Of a stretch of 64,000 bases of DNA, positions 9,906 through 64,000 are shown piece by piece. The stretch's first letter is position 1. Each line of letters starts with the position of its first letter. The stretch comes from Hormiphora californensis (Eukaryota > Ctenophora > Tentaculata > Cydippida > Pleurobrachiidae): contig CM035356.1 in assembly GCA_020137815.1 (NCBI GenBank), positions 7,437,211 to 7,501,210 of the forward strand, written 5' to 3'. The notes under the pieces were generated by a model. That model was not told the DNA's origin. It saw only the letters and a list, made by a program, of their open reading frames with translations, and did no database searches. A program made the translations under genes and the position numbers.

Positions 9906-10168
9906 AATACTGAACTTTTTTAGGGATCCCTATCCCGCGCTGCACGTGGCGCAGAACAACCAGCAACGTTTGCCAATAAAATTGCTAACAATTCATCGAT
10001 TTTGGCGGTCGAGACGGGTTAGGGCTGTTGTTAGGGTCGGGTTAGGGTTTTGTTTGGGGTAATCGGTTAGGGCTATCGATTCTCTATCAGATACCGTTTA
10101 GTTTACTCAAATCGGCCATGTGGTTGCGTGGCTATAGCCGTTTGAAAAAAGTCGGTCTAAACGGTAAC

Positions 10169-10352
10169 TCTGAATAATGAGTTCAGAGCGAGAATTAAAT
10201 AGGGAAGAAAATCGAAAAATAGGGTTTGGTAGCTTAGTGGTTTATAGCTCCGAGCATGTCTCTCTGGAGGTCCCTGGTTTAATTCCCGGTCAAACCCAGT
10301 ATTTTTCGATTTTCTTCCCTATTTAATTCTCGCTCTGAACTCATTATTCAGA
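10169..10352. repeat. Inner inverted repeat with tRNA-like loop
   Basis: Arms 10169-10221 and 10300-10352 are a 53-bp inverted repeat (TCTGAATAATGAGTTCAGAG ... and mirror). The 78 bases between them are a tRNA-like sequence. Confidence 0.85.
10222..10297 (+). tRNA. tRNA-like sequence (probable tRNA-derived pseudogene)
   Basis: 76 bases with an acceptor stem GGGTTTG/CAAACCC, an A-box-like TAGCTTAGTGG and a B-box-like GGTTTAATTCC. The T stem CCTGG/CCCGG has one mismatch. The D arm pairs as AGCT/AGCT or, shifted by one, as GCT/AGC. The anticodon stem has one mismatch and the loop lacks U33; the TGTC in the loop recalls tRNA-Asp (GTC), but the anticodon is unsure. The defects argue against a working tRNA. 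Pol III promoter boxes look intact, so it could be transcribed. Confidence 0.45.
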
Positions 10353-10669
10353 ATATGTACTAATAATCTCTCCTTAACCGAGTTCTGCCCGTGTATGTGT
10401 GAGATTCCCCATTAAACAGTTGTACAGAGGGCGTGTGTGTGTGTTGATCACCAGAAGGAGATATCAAAATTACTTCCCTTTAAACGGTAACTGATAGAGA
10501 ATCGATAGCCCTATTCGATAACCCCAAACCAAACCCTAACCAGACCCTAACGGATATCCCTAACCCGTAAAAACAATGTAACGAATTAATTTATTTTAAC
10601 CTTTATGTACTGATTACACTTATTGTTATATTCCGTATTAATGGGCCCGGTCAACCCTGTTTTTCACAT

Positions 10670-11080
10670 CCAGATCTCTGACATCCAGGACGGTGAAGCG
10701 ATCCAGCGGAAGTTTACAAAACTGAAAACGGATCAAGGGAATGACTGAATTTAACTACTGGGGGCGTTTGAAAAACTGAAAATTACTTCCTTTCACCGCC
10801 GCCGAGAACGTTACAGCATCATAATGATGTGGAAGATGGCAAACGGCAATGTACCCAACAACATCGGCATCCGCTTTTATAACAACAAGTAACAACCGTC
10901 TCGGGAAAAAAGTGGAGGTCCCAACATGTCCCACAAGCACACAGAAGTCAGTCGCGACGAAGTACCACAACTCGTTCATCTGTAGAGCGACTCGACTATG
11001 GAACACACTACCAGGGAAGTGAACTAAGCGGAAGACCTACCGTCGTTCAAGGTACTACTAGGGGAATGGATGAAGAGATT
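10670..11080 (+). pseudogene. Decayed 3' end of a non-LTR retrotransposon (LINE) ORF
   Basis: Across shifting frames one reads DGEAIQRKFTKLK, then FHRRRERYSIIMMWKMANG, then VPTCPTSTQKS and RLWNTLPGK. This is the C-terminal segment after the reverse transcriptase in CR1/L2-type LINEs. The same block is intact in the LINE at 40.2-42.8 kb (RRRERYKILYMWKMLNG). Stops and frameshifts make it a dead fragment. Confidence 0.65.
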
Positions 11081-11479
11081 TTCGGATCGCCCACCGGTTC
11101 TCGGATACCCAAAAGAAAACAACAATTCAATCTTGGACTGGCTACGGATAGTTTCCAGGGAGGGGAGGCTCTGTGAGGAACTGACACCTGTGTAGTTTGT
11201 ACACGAAGAAGATTACAAGATTACAAGCTAGCTTCGTTTAAAATACGTTCAAGACTTTTGTATGATCGAGGGCTAATTTATTAACAATTTAACTTATTCT
11301 TTTTTAGTGTGTTTTTTAAAAAGTTGTGTTTTGAAGTTGCTCCGGTTGTTGTGAGCAAAATTTTCTTAAGTTCATTATATGGACAAAATATGGCAAAATA
11401 TGGTCTTTTTTTTTTAACTTGTGCAACTACCAAATTTTTTCAAATGATCATAGCAAAATAGCTGTGGCCACTGGAAATT

Positions 11480-12620
11480 TACTCAGCACCTCAAAAAATC
11501 GAGAAATATTAAAAGTTCAATTTAGTGAAAGAACGAAGTCTCTAGCTTACTCCAGTGAGGTGCTATAGCATTTCTACGCCGTGAGGTGCTATCGTGAGGT
11601 GCCCCCGATTTGTAGAAATACCGTTTGATCAAAAATCTCCCAACTTTCAGAAATGGTGGGGATATTTCTCACTCATCAGATGAGGTGAAAACCATGGAAA
11701 AATTTACTCATTTGGTGAGGTGCAAGCCGATTTTAGAGCTAAAAGTTTACTCACTAGGGGTCAAATGAGTAAATAAAGAATTGAAACTTGGCATAAAGCA
11801 AGATTAGACAATTTCCCTCCTGATTTACCGAAAATTTGCTCTAAAAATTACTCAGCGAGTGAGGTGCAGACCCTCAAAAAATGACATATTTTACCTACTT
11901 CTCCAGTGCACCTCACAGGTTGAGCAATGACCTTGGAATCGATTAGGTAGTGTTTGGGGATGTCATATGAGCAAATTAAGGCCACTTTTAGAACTATATA
12001 CTCACTGAGTGAGGTGCAATTAGCGTTTAAAGAAAATACAGTTTTTTGGGTGCACCTCACTCATTGAGCAAAATTTTTTGAACTTTTTTGGTACAAATGA
12101 TGGTTTTGAGTCTACTGCAAGTATCTAGCTAGGAAAAGTCGTGAAACGTGAGGTGCTACGGGCTTAAAAGTAGCTGTAAGTATACAGTGTAACTTTAAAC
12201 ACCGGTTGCACCTCATAGATTGAGTAAGTTTGCTTACATATTTTAAAGGTGTTTATATTGGACATTTTTCAGCATATTTTCGAAAATTTTAGGAAAAAAT
12301 ATTAAAATTTGACGGAATGGCACACGCTTTTGCAAACATGGTCACCGGCACCTCACGAGATGAGTTTTTAATTTACCTCGACCAAAACGCGGAGTTTTTA
12401 CGTCAGCCGACCCGAAACCGGATTAAATTTTGCCACCCGCTGGTCTCAGGGCCTCCAAATATGTCAAAATATGTCTGAATTGTCATTTGGGGTCATTTAG
12501 ACCTTTTAATTACATGTAATTACCCTTTAATACATGTAATTACCCTTTAATTACATGTAATTACCCTTTAATTACATGTAATTACTTCCAATTACATTCC
12601 AATTACTTCAGCACCTCGAG
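11480..12620. repeat. Region with about 13 dispersed GTGAGGTGC / GCACCTCAC motifs
   Basis: The motif TGAGGTGC or its mirror recurs roughly every 50-130 bp in both orientations, often next to GAGTAA/TTACTC. The sequence between copies is not conserved enough to call a simple tandem repeat. No ORF. Function unknown. Confidence 0.55.
12512..12598 (+). repeat. About 21-bp tandem repeat, 4 units
   Basis: Units of TTACATGTAATTACCCTTTAA; each carries the palindrome TTACATGTAA. Confidence 0.85.
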
Positions 12621-12875
12621 AGCTTTCGAACGCACCCTAGAACACCTTTCTACTCCTTCTAATTGCCGAGTTCTGTATACCCCTTATTTTGACTGTTTTT
12701 CGCGTCCTACCCCTTATAGGTTTGGGTATGGCCATCGCCACACCCCCTATACGTCGCGGGACCTCGAGACCTTTCCAACGAGCCATAGAACACCTCTCTA
12801 CTACTTCAGGGGGCTTCAAAACTTTCACTCTAAAAATATCTATGGTTTTATGGTTTTATGGTTTTATGGTTTATG

Positions 12876-13235
12876 CCCAGTGGCTTTTTAGAAAAATCTC
12901 GCTGCGAATCGCATGTCACAGAACCTGATTAGATCCCATTCCGCTGTCGCTGCTGCTGTGGCAGCAGTCGTTCTGCTCTCGTTCTTCTCCCATTCCGCTG
13001 TAATTCCGCTGGCGCGGCGGGAATAACTGCTAACAATTGGGATCTCTAATCGAAATCCGCGCCCGTTTCTAGCAATTGTGGCTCTCTAAACATGTAACGA
13101 TCACATAAGAGCACTAATGAGGTGTGAGAGCAGCATTAGCAAGCAAAACAGGGATTTTTCTCTCTATTTTTCTGCTGTCAGTCAAATTTCTCGCTGCGAA
13201 TGGGATTCGCCCATTCGCTATAAAAAGCCACTGGG
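12876..13235. mobile_element. hAT-type MITE inserted in a GGTTTATG repeat
   Basis: Ends CCCAGTGGCTTTTTA and mirror TAAAAAGCCACTGGG, with CTCGCTGCGAAT repeated near both ends. GGTTTATG lies on each side, fitting an 8-bp hAT duplication, but the target is itself a (GGTTTTATG)n-like repeat, so the duplication is not decisive. Confidence 0.65.
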
Positions 13236-13726
13236 GGTTTATGGTTTATGGTTTATGGTTTTTTTTCATCTGGTATTAAGGGCCTGTCGGCTCGGCCCCG
13301 TTGTTTTAGTTTTAGGGGGGATGTTTTAGGGGGGATGGATTGAGTTTGGGTTATATTCGGGTCGGGGGGCCTTGCCAGGCCCCGAATTTTGCCTGTAAAT
13401 CTATTCCCTATACACTTTTACACATAATATTCGTTGGAAAATAATATTTTTTGACAAAAACTATGATAAAAGTCGAAAAAACTGAACTTATGTCGTTTTC
13501 GGAAAATTTTTGCACAAGTTAAAAAAAAAAATGACCATATGGACAATGTAACCCACTTGAGAAAGTGATAGTTTAGAGAATGCGCTGTGCATTGGCACCA
13601 TTTTTCTACCATTTATTCACTAGTGAGTCTATTAAATGCATAAATTACATTACATTTTAATATTTTGAGACTTGACAAGGAGGACCCACTCGCTGGGAAA
13701 TCCGCATGCGTTTAGATTGTGTAAAA

Positions 13727-13827
13727 TTTGATTTGATTTGATTTGATTTGATTTGATTTGATTTGATTTGATTTGATTTGATTTGATTTGATTTGATTTG
13801 ATTTGATTTGATTTGATTTGATTTGAT
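13727..13827 (+). repeat. (TTTGA)n microsatellite
   Basis: About 20 uninterrupted TTTGA units. Confidence 0.95.
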
Positions 13828-13829
13828 TT

Positions 13830-15312
13830 ACTTCTGGAATCTGGGGTCACCCCAGTGGGGTGTCGAGGCCCGAGGCTGAGAGGTCCCTGGATCATTCAAC
13901 CGGTACTGGATCCAAAAATAAAGTTACAGCTTGGTATGGAACAATTATTTTCATCCAATAGGAAGTAAAATGCCATGTCCCTTAAACGGAGTGGCAGCAG
14001 ACCAGCTGCTTAGAGAACTGAGAAGATCCGTTAGGAAGATGCCGCAATGTCAAAACAATCTTCACTATTCACTTGCCCACCCAGTCAATGTCAATACAAT
14101 TGTCACTACTCGCTAGCCCACTGCCCTCAGCCCTAGCCACCCACAGGATCACCCACCGCCCTCACTAGCGATGCTTACGTTTGGAAAATTTCAAATAGAG
14201 CCTAGAGGGTATCGGTGTTCGAGAGGGTATCGATGGAGAGGGCGGGTATCTGCACTAAGGACATTGTTCCTTGATCAGAGATGTCCAGTATACCTCCGCC
14301 CCTATATGTATAATTAAATTTGTTTTCTCTTCCACAGAAAGCACGGACAGATAGTAGACCTACTTAAGAAAAAGTCTAGTCTCGCTGCCTCTCACCCCAA
14401 GAAAATTAAAAGTTGTATGAACAATGCAATGCAATGTTATTGGTTAGAGACGGTACATATTTGATATTTTACATAGAAATAAAAACGATCAGGTTTTGTT
14501 CAACTTCAAATACACTTTTTAGAGTACATAATGCATTGAAAAAAACAAAAAACACTACATTATATTTTGCTTAAATCAACATCTTATTTGCGAATTGCGA
14601 TGAAGTTAACGTATTTTTTGGCTTTTTAAAAATTGTGAATTGTGAAAAAATCAAAAATAATAAGTTAGGTTCAGTTTGTTGGACGTTGGTGTCAATCTAC
14701 ACACTAAAGTATTTTGTTATGTTCTAAGGGGGTCGAGCTAGGCAAAGATTATTTCTCACGTGCAACCAAACTATACGCTAACTAACGTCTAACTCGTGCA
14801 CGACAGTCATGTAGTATGACAACGTCTACGATCTAACCCCTAAACAAATACTAACACAAGATATCAAATATTCCACCCTGTCCACTGCTGCAGGAGCCAG
14901 GACTACTTTATGCGGAGCACGGACACAGAGTGTCAAGCGTCTCAAGTTGAGACTGAGTACTGTTATTCTGTTGAGACTCTCAACAGAATAACAGTACAGT
15001 ACTAGATAGAGTTCACAGTACTAGATAGAGTTCACAGTACTAGATAGAGTTCGCAGCACCAAATCTTAATGTGACCCAGCTTTGTTCTCTTAAGCCCATT
15101 TATTACATAAACCCCATCGTCATCAGCGGTTCCGTTGCAGTGGTATGGATTCGGATCTCCAGCTCCGGGGTCCTTAATCGTCAATTCCACACAATTCCTT
15201 ATCTCCAACCGTTGATTTAGATTAGAATCTGTAAAGTTGTCTTTTTTAGGGTAAACTGTGGTATGTAATCCAATTGATGGATAAACAATTATTATCCACC
15301 AATTGGATTATA
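13830..15312. other. Gene-poor spacer with small palindromes
   Basis: No gene recognised. There is a hairpin at about 14956-14995 (TACTGTTATTCTGTTGAGA and mirror), then three to four 19-bp copies of AGTACTAGATAGAGTTCAC to about 15055, and an imperfect palindrome ATCCAATTG..CAATTGGAT at about 15268-15308. Confidence 0.5.
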
Positions 15313-15798
15313 TTAATCATTGAATAGTTCATCGAATAGATCATTTATATCGTAAAAGATCAACTCACGTCCAGAAGCTATTGATGTTGAGGAAAGTAGG
15401 AATTCTGTTGTCATGTTTCCAGCTGCCAGGGGTGTTGCAGTTGTTGGGAGCTCTGCTCCTTCATCAAAACTTCCTTCATCTCTGTCACCCTTCTCTTTAT
15501 CACCCTTCTCTTTGTCACCCTCATCTTGATCACCCTCATCCTCTCCGCCCTGATCATATCCGACATTGTCTTCTTTGCTATCTTGTCTCTCCAACACTAC
15601 TGCGTCTGCCTGTGGCCCCAATGCAGTTGGTGTTTCTGACGGTGGGGCTGGTGGGGCTCTAGTGTATACTGCAATGGATACAGCCAGGGCTGCACCAGAC
15701 ATTATCATAGCGAGTCCAGCGATAAGGAGAAAGGGGAAGAAGAAGGAAGGACGGGTCTGACCTGAGTGACCTGCACCCATCATCTGTTCATCAGCCAT
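15313..15798 (-). CDS. Uncharacterised single-pass membrane protein
   Basis: 161-codon intronless ORF, ATG at 15798, stop at 15313-15315. Residues 1-18 are polar, residues 19-44 form one strong hydrophobic segment (FFFPFLLIAGLAMIMSGAAL...), and the rest is hydrophilic. The tail has a Pro-rich stretch (RAPPAPPSETP), then an acidic low-complexity repeat of the type DEGD/KEKGD (about residues 82-110), a Thr/Ser-rich segment with one N-glycosylation site (NMT), and an acidic end (DINDLFDELFND). This suggests a type II or signal-anchor membrane protein with a disordered charged tail. I recognise no family. It lies 600 bp before, and opposite to, the MYCBP2-like gene, so the two may share a promoter region. 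Confidence 0.5.
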   Translation of the reverse strand: MADEQMMGAGHSGQTRPSFFFPFLLIAGLAMIMSGAALAVSIAVYTRAPPAPPSETPTALGPQADAVVLERQDSKEDNVGYDQGGEDEGDQDEGDKEKGDKEKGDRDEGSFDEGAELPTTATPLAAGNMTTEFLLSSTSIASGRELIFYDINDLFDELFND

Positions 15799-16413
15799 GC
15801 TATTATAATAAGAGATGTGTGTTAGTGAGTAGAAAGAATATGCTATAACAAGTTACATGTCATCCAATGGAATGGAAATCAAAACTCACTATATAAAGAG
15901 GAAACGACGATTTAGCAGTACATACTATGTCAGGTGTCTTTGCTATATATCTTTGGACTAATTTTAAATGAACGACAGCTAGTATTAGCATAAGAGAAAA
16001 AACAACTGTTAGTATAAAGCTGCAAGTACAAGGGGGAGAAGGAAAAGGCTGTAAGAAAATACTGCTATCTGCTAAACCTCATTCACTTTTGTGGGCGACT
16101 TTTGCATTTCAAGGAACATACCCGGACACACTAAATGGTTCAAGTTACAAAGGTTTACGAAATATATGTGCTCCGTCTTCTCGTGCCTCAAGCGTGTCGT
16201 GTGTTTCGTCACCCTGTCACACTGAGATACATATAATGCTGCCCTGTAAATTTATTCTCTCACTTCGTACTCAAGAAGTTCATAATTCCGGCTCTAATAG
16301 ATCACATTTTCATAATATATCCCTTTTTTCTTCCATCATATTTTAGGAAGCAAATTTATCAAAACTAACTTCATTTCTATCTTTGTAGGATGTAAAAAAC
16401 ATGATAACAGAAG
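15799..16413. promoter_or_regulatory. Divergent intergenic region before the MYCBP2-like gene
   Basis: 600 bp between the minus-strand membrane-protein ORF and the first recognised codon of the large plus-strand gene. It contains an AG acceptor-like site (TTTGTAG, about 16388) just before the start, so a non-coding 5' exon may lie upstream. No clear TATA box or initiator was identified. Promoter activity is inferred only from position. Confidence 0.3.
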
Positions 16414-60310
<43,897 letters not shown>

Positions 60311-60635
60311 GTAAGTAGAGATAGAGAGAGAAATCGATAGACAGAGAGAGATAGAGAGAGACAGAGACAGAGACAGAGACAGAGACAGAGACAGAGACAG
60401 AGACAGAGACAGAGACAGAGACAGAGACAGAGGGGAGAGATATAGAGCTAGAGTGAAAGAACTGAGATGGGATAGAAAGGAATTCTTATTTCTTCTATTT
60501 CTTCCACCAGTTTCTAGGAGGCGGAGGTGCTGTCATGGTAGTGATATTGTGTTACGCTTGGGACGTTACATGCGGCATATTGCATTATTGAGGGGGCACA
60601 CATAGCTCTTATTGCTTCTGTTATCTTGTGCCCTG

Positions 60636-60677
<42 letters not shown>

Positions 60678-61287
60678 CTCTCTCTCTCTCTCTCCTCTCC
60701 TCTCTCTCTCTCTCTCCTTTTGGAATGATGGACTTGGAGGACCGCCAGACTTTGAGGTACTGTATTGAGGTTGATAGTATGGAGAGAGAGAATTCAGCAC
60801 TGAGGTATGTGAAACTACTCTCTCCGAGTATTTTTGGTCCTCTCTATAGTTTTATATAAGACATTTCTAAACTTTCTAAACAAAACTTTTCTAGATTTTT
60901 TGTGAGATTTTATACGGTGTATAATCGTGTTCTTAGATTGGAAAGGGAAAAAACTGTAAATATAATTGTTGCCACAAACTATTTTTCGTGTTTTTGGAAT
61001 ATATTGTAAATATTTCAGTTGCTAATTTTGCTAGAATTCCGTCAAATCCTGTTTCTCTCGATCTATTCCACACACTTCGCACGATGAGTAGCACGATGAG
61101 TAGTATATCGTGGTGACAACCGCCTACATGAAGCTCCTCCAATGTATTATTTCTAGGTCTTTTTCTCCTTTCCCTCTCGCCCTAAATGTTTTACTACTCC
61201 TTTCCTTCTCTCCCTTTCTTTTGACGCTGTTACGCCCACCCATGTAGCCGCCGTCCAATTGTCTTTTCTCTTTACTTTCTATATTTC

Positions 61288-61347
<60 letters not shown>

Positions 61348-62110
61348 ATTCTGCCAGTTTCCTCTGTTTTCCATCAAGGGAATTACATTCCATGCCATCA
61401 CTGTTAATAGTATTGCCCCCTTCTCTCTTTTTTGTAACCTCCCCGTAACCTCTCCAGTATTCTCTCGTACCCTCTTCTCTCTCTCACTCTCGTCCCCCCT
61501 TCTCTCTCGTACCATATTCTCTCTAACTCTCGTCCCCGGCCCTTCTCTCTCTCGTCCCCTCCCCACCGCTTTGTCTTTCTTTTCCTTTGACCTAAAAGTT
61601 ATCCTAGTACCTACTGGAAACTTTCCTTGTTCAACCCTCCCTCCCCGCGCCCCGGGTTTTTCTTAATTCAGCGTATCCTCTAAGAAAGCCGCCCTTATCC
61701 AATCAAGGAGAAGATCTCCTTTATAATTTATTTGTTTTTAATTAATATCATAATAGAAGGCCCTCTTTTGTTTATTATCAGCTAATTATTTAATATCCTT
61801 CCTCTATTGTTTCAAGTCACATGATTACTTGCCTGATTGTCTGCTCTCTATGGATTTGTCTGTGACTTGATTGAATGAAAATCTAAATGAATTCTTTATA
61901 TTTTTCTCTCCAGCTCAGACTTCCAAAACAACTCCTTGCATGTTTTTACAATATTTTTGTTTTTTTTTGGTTATCTCCCATTTTTTACTTCTTACTCCAA
62001 TATCTTGATCTCTTTTATACGGTCATTGCCCTCTCACTTCCAATCATATTATATCTCTTCAGCAGTGTTTGACAGCAGGCAGCTTGTCGTCACTTTCATG
62101 TCCGAGATGG

Positions 62111-62198
<88 letters not shown>

Positions 62199-63039
62199 AA
62201 TAGTACACGATCGAATTTGTAGGATCCCATGAGATCTGTTCTACAAAATACCTACTATATTTTTCCCCCATCCTATCCTTGTGTTTGAATTCCCCCTTTT
62301 CTCTCCCTTCTGCGATGTACTCTCGGTTAGAGAGGGTCCAACTGTTATACTAAACTCCCATGTATCGAACTCCTGGTTAAACCCTCGTTTTACCAGTACC
62401 TACACACCCTCGTTTTACACCTGGCAGCTGTCCACATGACACTATCCTACATCAAAGAAACTCTTCTAGAATTTAGACGTGTGATATATTGGGCTGTCTC
62501 ATAACTAAAGAGGAAGATAGTTGGCTCATTTGCACTTTGATATGGACCACACAAATGGGCTCATCTCTCAAATGAATTCAGTTCTGGGTCACTGCGCCAT
62601 TCCAAAGTTGGCCATTCCCTGGGTGTCACTAACTAGATATTTATGATGAGATGCAAATTTGATTTCTGATTTCTCGAGCTAGCGTCCTAGGTCATCTCTC
62701 AATCCAAAGGGGAAAGAGGGTGTCTAAGACGAGCCAGACAAGACCTGTTGTCCTTGTCGCACAACAGACTGCACTCAGTGTCCACATTGTCATGTAGTGT
62801 GACAACGCGGTGTCCAATGTCCATCATGTGTGATGTGTATTGTTAATTAATCTTTAATGTTAATTTGAGCTTCCGATTCCTTTAAAAGCCCTCTGCTCTT
62901 AATTCTACGGTTGTCTCTATTTTTATCTTGTTATCATCTTTTAGATTTACTCTTCTATCTCCTATCTTGGAAAACTTTTCTCTATCCCTTTCCTTTCCCA
63001 TTTACAATATTCATCCCTTCTATCTCTCTCTATCTTCCT

Positions 63040-63098
<59 letters not shown>

Positions 63099-63400
63099 GC
63101 CCGACAGTGACTACAAGAGGACATGCGTGTGTGTAACGCTCGTGTTTGTCATTTCCGTTTCGCATTCACTTGAGCTCTTTCTCTCCGCTATCTCTCCACT
63201 CTCTGGTTTATTCTTTCTCTTTTTATCTCAGCGTTTCTTTCTTCCCGCAAAAATACTTTGATTAAAACCGTGGGTTTTCCAACAAAATTTTTGGAGGGAA
63301 AGAGAGGAAGAAGGAGAGGAGAGGGGGCGATAGAAAGAATAATCTCCCCTCTCTTTTCTCTTCTTCTCTCACTCGGGCACTCCCCCCAGAAGCTAAAAAT
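60311..63400. other. No recognisable gene; simple repeats
   Basis: Holds (GAGACA)n at 60357-60432, (CT)n at 60641-60715, 61290-61342 and 63026-63092, (GA)n at 62108-62193, and AT-rich unique sequence. I searched for the missing C-terminal Cys/His-rich MYCBP2 exons in all frames by eye and found none. It is presumably a long intron or the 3' flank. Confidence 0.5.
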
Positions 63401-63430
63401 CCAAATGCCCCCTTTTTTCCCCCCCCCCCC

Positions 63431-63495
<65 letters not shown>

Positions 63496-64000
63496 TTTTT
63501 TTTTCCCCCAAAAATTTTTCCCCCCGGGGGGAAAAAAACCCCTCCCCACTCTCCCTCTTCCCTTTTCCCTTTTTTTCCCTTTTCCCCCCTTTTTTTTTTT
63601 TTTTAAAAAAAAAAAGGGAAAGCCCGACCCCCAAACCAAGAAAAGAAAAAAAAAAAAAAAATTTTTTCTTTTAGTTTTTACAAAAAACCGTTTTTTTCGG
63701 ACTTTTTCCCCCAAATTTGTCATGTTTTCCCCCCCCCTTCCAATTTGTTAATCCCCCCCCCTTTTTTTTCCCCCCAACCCCTTTTAAAAAACCCTTCCCC
63801 CGGAAAACCGTTGGGCGAAACCCCCCGTGAAAAAAAGAGTGCTTTTGGGGTTTTTTTTGGTTTTCCCCGGCTTTTTCCCCCCGGAAACGGTTTTCACCGA
63901 AAACGGGCTCCCAGACCCCTTTTAGAACCCTATTTCCCAAAATTTGCAAATTTTTTAAATTTGTTACATGCCTTCCCATAATTGGGTTTGTTTTCCCCTG
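63400..64000. other. Probable low-quality or artefactual sequence at contig end
   Basis: Stretches of pure C, T, A and G runs of 5-50 bases replace normal sequence (e.g. 63421-63497 is C then T then A runs). Complexity recovers only slightly by 63900. Nothing here should be annotated. Confidence 0.8.

Larger units (their letters stand above)
9529..9931. mobile_element. AGGGATCCCT element, copy B
   Basis: Same inverted ends as copy A, 38 bp away in the same orientation. The core carries its own small inverted repeat, CTGTGATTGGCT / AGCCAATCACAG. MITE family 2 copy 2 sits in its right half. Confidence 0.8.
10015..10567. mobile_element. Inverted-repeat element enclosing a second inverted repeat and a tRNA-like core
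   Basis: The left end (10015-10100, CGGGTTAGGG ... GGCTATCGATTCTCTATCAG) and right end (10481-10567) are about 86-bp inverted repeats. They include degenerate GGGTTAGGG motifs. No protein-coding capacity. Confidence 0.8.

Noticed and set aside
62728-62802. Cys-rich frame (DKTCCPCRTTDCTQCPHCHVV) that might be the missing MYCBP2 C-terminus
   Set aside because: No acceptor in the needed phase gives this frame, the spacing does not match the family tail, and a neighbouring imperfect repeat of the same bases explains the Cys codons.
63188-63981. ORFs in the last 800 bp
   Set aside because: They consist of Lys, Phe, Pro and Gly runs from homopolymers in poor-quality sequence.

Overview
The window is animal nuclear DNA. 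It is intron-rich, full of (CT)n microsatellites and transposable elements, and has no bacterial-type operons. Its dominant gene is an orthologue of the metazoan PHR-family E3 ligase MYCBP2 (PAM / highwire / RPM-1). Spread-out exons, many short non-autonomous elements and non-LTR remnants suggest an invertebrate. A sponge or another early-branching animal is my guess, not something the sequence proves.

Region 1 (1-1.2 kb, minus strand): two tandem GNAT acetyltransferase genes of the arylalkylamine/dopamine N-acetyltransferase type. One is complete and one runs off the left edge. Region 2 (1.5-8.0 kb): a transposon-like unit with direct repeats and a long RNase H-fold-like ORF, split in frame by a MITE. 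Region 3 (7.4-13.3 kb): a nest of small inverted-repeat elements, insertions within insertions up to three deep. It includes a tRNA-like sequence in the loop of a hairpin element and the decayed 3' end of a LINE. Two sister copies act as empty-site controls for each other and show TA target duplications. Region 4 (13.3-16.4 kb): mostly featureless, with one single-pass membrane protein ORF on the minus strand.

Region 5 (16.4-60.3 kb, plus strand): the MYCBP2-like gene. I could place 75 coding exons (about 3,700 codons) whose junction phases all agree. In order they encode an N-terminal helical region, an RCC1-like region with an embedded Cys-rich module, PHR1, PHR2, a CUB/galactose-binding-like segment, a filamin-type repeat, a zinc-binding Cys/His module, a DOC/APC10-like domain, a B-box-like zinc finger, a RING-H2 finger and the first part of the tandem-cysteine (TC) domain. 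The last Cys-rich part of the TC domain was not found before the right edge.

The introns carry six long or self-complementary elements (0.8-2.4 kb, most with target duplications), a 5'-truncated CR1/L2-like LINE with an 851-codon ORF, two copies of a hAT-type MITE, a small antisense ORF for a secreted or GPI-anchored-like protein, and (CT)n arrays, several of which serve as polypyrimidine tracts. Many introns have minisatellites whose unit contains the real splice donor or acceptor, so one boundary is present as 2 to 12 tandem copies.

Region 6 (60.3-64 kb): no recognisable gene. From about 63.4 kb the sequence collapses into homopolymer runs and looks like a low-quality contig end.
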